NCBI GenBank assembly: GCA_019421975.1
Contig: JAHZEE010000113.1
Coordinates: 1-5,885 of the forward strand
DNA length: 5,885 bases
Direction of reading: 5' to 3'
From: Clostridiales bacterium
GTDB taxonomy: Bacteria > Bacillota > Clostridia > Oscillospirales > Oscillospiraceae
Below, one piece after another: positions 4,907 to 5,885 of the stretch (its first letter is position 1; each line of letters starts with the position of its first letter). Under the pieces are notes generated by a model that did not search any database, was not told the DNA's origin, and worked only from the letters and a program-made list of their open reading frames with translations. The translations under genes were made by a program, and so were the position numbers.

Positions 4907-5737
4907 ATGTCCGTTTCCAAATTAAAAACCGTCATCATTATGATACTGGTGGCCATGAACCTGTTTCTGCTGGCCCTGGTGATCCCGGCGCGTATGCCGG
5001 GCTACCGGCAGAATCAGCAGGCGCAGGCCCAGCTTCAGACTCTGTTCGAGACCTATCAGCTGACGCTGGATCTGAGCACCCTGCCCAAGTCGCAGCCCCT
5101 CACCTCGGTCAATGTGTCCTACGACAGCGCCGCTGCCCTGACGGCCGCCACGGCGCTGCTGGGCCAGACCGTACTGGTCGAGGAGGATCCGGCGCTCTAT
5201 CACAACACCTATACCTCTGCCAATGGCACCTTTCGCTTTTACCGCAGCGGTCTGTGCAGCGCCGCGCTCACAGGCTTTGAGCCCGTCTCCGACCCCGCCG
5301 GGCACGCCAAGGCGCTGCTGAACCGGATGGGGCTGGATATCTGCGCCATCACCTCGGTCGAGGTGGCGCCCGGCGCATTTCTGGTCACCGCAACCCAGGC
5401 GCTCGGCGAGATCCCTTTGGATCCGGGCCAGATCGAACTGATCTACAACGATTACTGCCTGACTGAGCTCTCCGGCACCCTCTATCTCGGCACCCTCTCC
5501 CGCCCGACTGCGCAGACCAGCATAGACTGCGGCGAGGCGCTGATCGCCTTTCTGGGCAGTCGGGATGCCCTGGGCTGGGTTGCAGACCAGGTCGATGCGG
5601 TAGAGCAGTGCTATACCCATGCGGGCACAGCCTCCGCCGCCACCGTCCGGCTGGATCCGGCCTGGACAATCACCACTGACACCGGCGCATTTCTGGTCAA
5701 CGGCATCACAGGCGCTGTCACTTCCAGCCCATCCTGA
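4907..5737 (+). CDS. walI: WalI (YycI-like) membrane-anchored regulator of WalK
   Basis: A 276-residue protein starting MSVSKLKTVIIMILVAMNLF: a short S-K-L-K-T cytoplasmic tip and one membrane helix (~8-28), exactly the YycI N-terminal pattern ('W-S-K-I-K-T-I-F-I ... N-x-x-L-L'). The rest is extracytoplasmic. Motif-like segments are YTSANGTFRFYRSG (102-115), ALGEIPLDPGQIELIYNDY (165-183, the 'G-x-P-x-...-I-x-x-x-Y' strand pair), and C-terminal PAWTITTDTGAFLVNGITGAV (251-271), matching the usual 'P-x-W-x-I ... x-Y-x-V-N-x-x-x-G-x-I' end of YycI. In B. subtilis YycI pairs with YycH to control WalK. The start at 4907 has GAGGGGG 8 nt upstream; a longer in-frame start at 4844 lies inside walH and would spoil the anchor. 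It is the last gene before the terminator, 13 nt after walH. No walJ follows within the window. Confidence 0.83.
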   Translation: MSVSKLKTVIIMILVAMNLFLLALVIPARMPGYRQNQQAQAQLQTLFETYQLTLDLSTLPKSQPLTSVNVSYDSAAALTAATALLGQTVLVEEDPALYHNTYTSANGTFRFYRSGLCSAALTGFEPVSDPAGHAKALLNRMGLDICAITSVEVAPGAFLVTATQALGEIPLDPGQIELIYNDYCLTELSGTLYLGTLSRPTAQTSIDCGEALIAFLGSRDALGWVADQVDAVEQCYTHAGTASAATVRLDPAWTITTDTGAFLVNGITGAVTSSPS

Positions 5738-5763
5738 ACCCGCCTTTTTCCAGATCCTTTCAT

Positions 5764-5801
5764 AAAAAAAGAGAGACAGCTTTGGCGCTGTCTCTCTTTT
5801 T
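5764..5801. terminator. Intrinsic terminator after walI, probably bidirectional
   Basis: AGAGAGACAGC (5770-5780) pairs perfectly with GCTGTCTCTCT (5787-5797) around a 6-nt loop TTTGGC. The stem is followed by a T-run (5797-5801) on the plus strand, and preceded by seven A (5764-5770) that become a T-run on the minus strand. A/T pairs can extend the stem to 15 bp. It lies 26 nt after the walI stop codon. Confidence 0.9.
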
Positions 5802-5822
5802 ACCAAAAAAAACTGAAACTTT

Positions 5823-5852
5823 TTGTTTCCATTTTTAACTGAAATGTATATT
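5823..5852 (+). promoter_or_regulatory. Weak candidate promoter after the terminator
   Basis: TTGTTT (5823-5828) and TATATT (5847-5852) are 18 bp apart, with 3/6 and 5/6 matches to sigma-A consensus. In an AT-rich stretch such matches arise by chance. If real, it would drive a gene beginning beyond the right edge. Confidence 0.28.
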
Positions 5853-5885
5853 TTTTGTGAACGCCGTCGCCGTTTCGCCTTTACT
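5835..5885 (-). CDS. Possible C-terminal codons of a convergent gene entering from the right edge (uncertain)
   Basis: On the minus strand a frame is open from the edge for 16 codons (SKGETATAFTKNIHFS) and stops at TAA (5837..5835), 33 nt before the terminator hairpin. Support: the hairpin has a good T-run in this direction, and 5861-5880 is locally GC-rich like coding DNA. Against: it is very short, its last codons are AT-rich, and the same bases can be read as a plus-strand promoter region. No family can be recognised. Confidence 0.2.
   Translation of the reverse strand, partial: SKGETATAFTKNIHFS
5845..5861 (+). promoter_or_regulatory. WalR-box-like direct repeat (10 of 12 bases)
   Basis: TGTATA-N5-TGTGAA resembles the WalR consensus TGTWAH-N5-TGTWAH recorded for B. 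subtilis and S. aureus, with one mismatch in each half. The spacing is exact. It overlaps the -10 box of the weak promoter candidate at 5847-5852, which would suit repression. It lies in AT-rich DNA, so chance is a real alternative. Confidence 0.25.

Noticed and set aside
4922..5806. A minus-strand open frame (294 codons) opposite walI
   Set aside because: It would start at TTG and run through the terminator hairpin. Its composition is that of an antisense shadow, while walI has a clear anchor, start and ribosome binding site.
1..5885. CRISPR arrays, tRNA/rRNA genes, insertion sequences, riboswitches
   Set aside because: No regularly spaced repeats, tRNA-like cloverleaf, transposase motifs or long structured leader were seen on either strand.

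Overview
The window looks like chromosomal DNA from a Gram-positive, moderately high-GC Clostridia-type Firmicute, plausibly of the Oscillospiraceae/Oscillospirales kind. The basis is a complete WalR-WalK-WalH-WalI cell-wall regulatory operon (a Firmicutes hallmark), strong AGGAGG-type ribosome binding sites, and a PBSX/Firmicutes-type phage tail-end gene set. The lineage below phylum is inference.

Layout: positions 1-955 hold a minus-strand, tightly overlapping phage-derived cassette, read right to left. It contains a 206-aa tail-fibre-like protein, a 55-aa small protein and a 48-aa XkdX-like protein, then possibly the start of a further gene running off the left edge. The order matches the xkdV-xkdW-xkdX end of PBSX-type tail operons. 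Positions 956-1162 are an AT-rich divergent intergenic region. It holds the extended -10 promoter of walR, two inverted repeats that look like operators, and a weak candidate promoter for the phage cassette.

Positions 1163-5737 are a plus-strand four-gene operon: walR (response regulator), walK (sensor kinase), walH and walI (membrane-anchored modulators). Gaps are 30, 20 and 13 nt, and each gene has its own good ribosome binding site. The operon ends at a strong, A/T-flanked hairpin terminator (5764-5801). The last ~84 bases are AT-rich and hold a weak promoter candidate, a WalR-box-like sequence and, on the other strand, a possible C-terminal codon tail of a convergent gene. None of these three is certain.

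How the genes work together: from family knowledge, WalK senses cell-wall state (lipid II or peptidoglycan turnover in characterised species) and phosphorylates WalR. WalR then controls cell-wall hydrolase genes. WalH and WalI sit in the membrane through single N-terminal anchors and modulate WalK. The sequence shows two residue-level points of interest. WalK keeps the four PAS residues that bind zinc in S. aureus WalK. WalR has valine where B. subtilis WalR carries the Thr101 phosphorylated by PrkC-type Ser/Thr kinases. I did not find a clearly new multi-gene system; the best anomalies are the tail cassette abutting walR and the palindromes between them.
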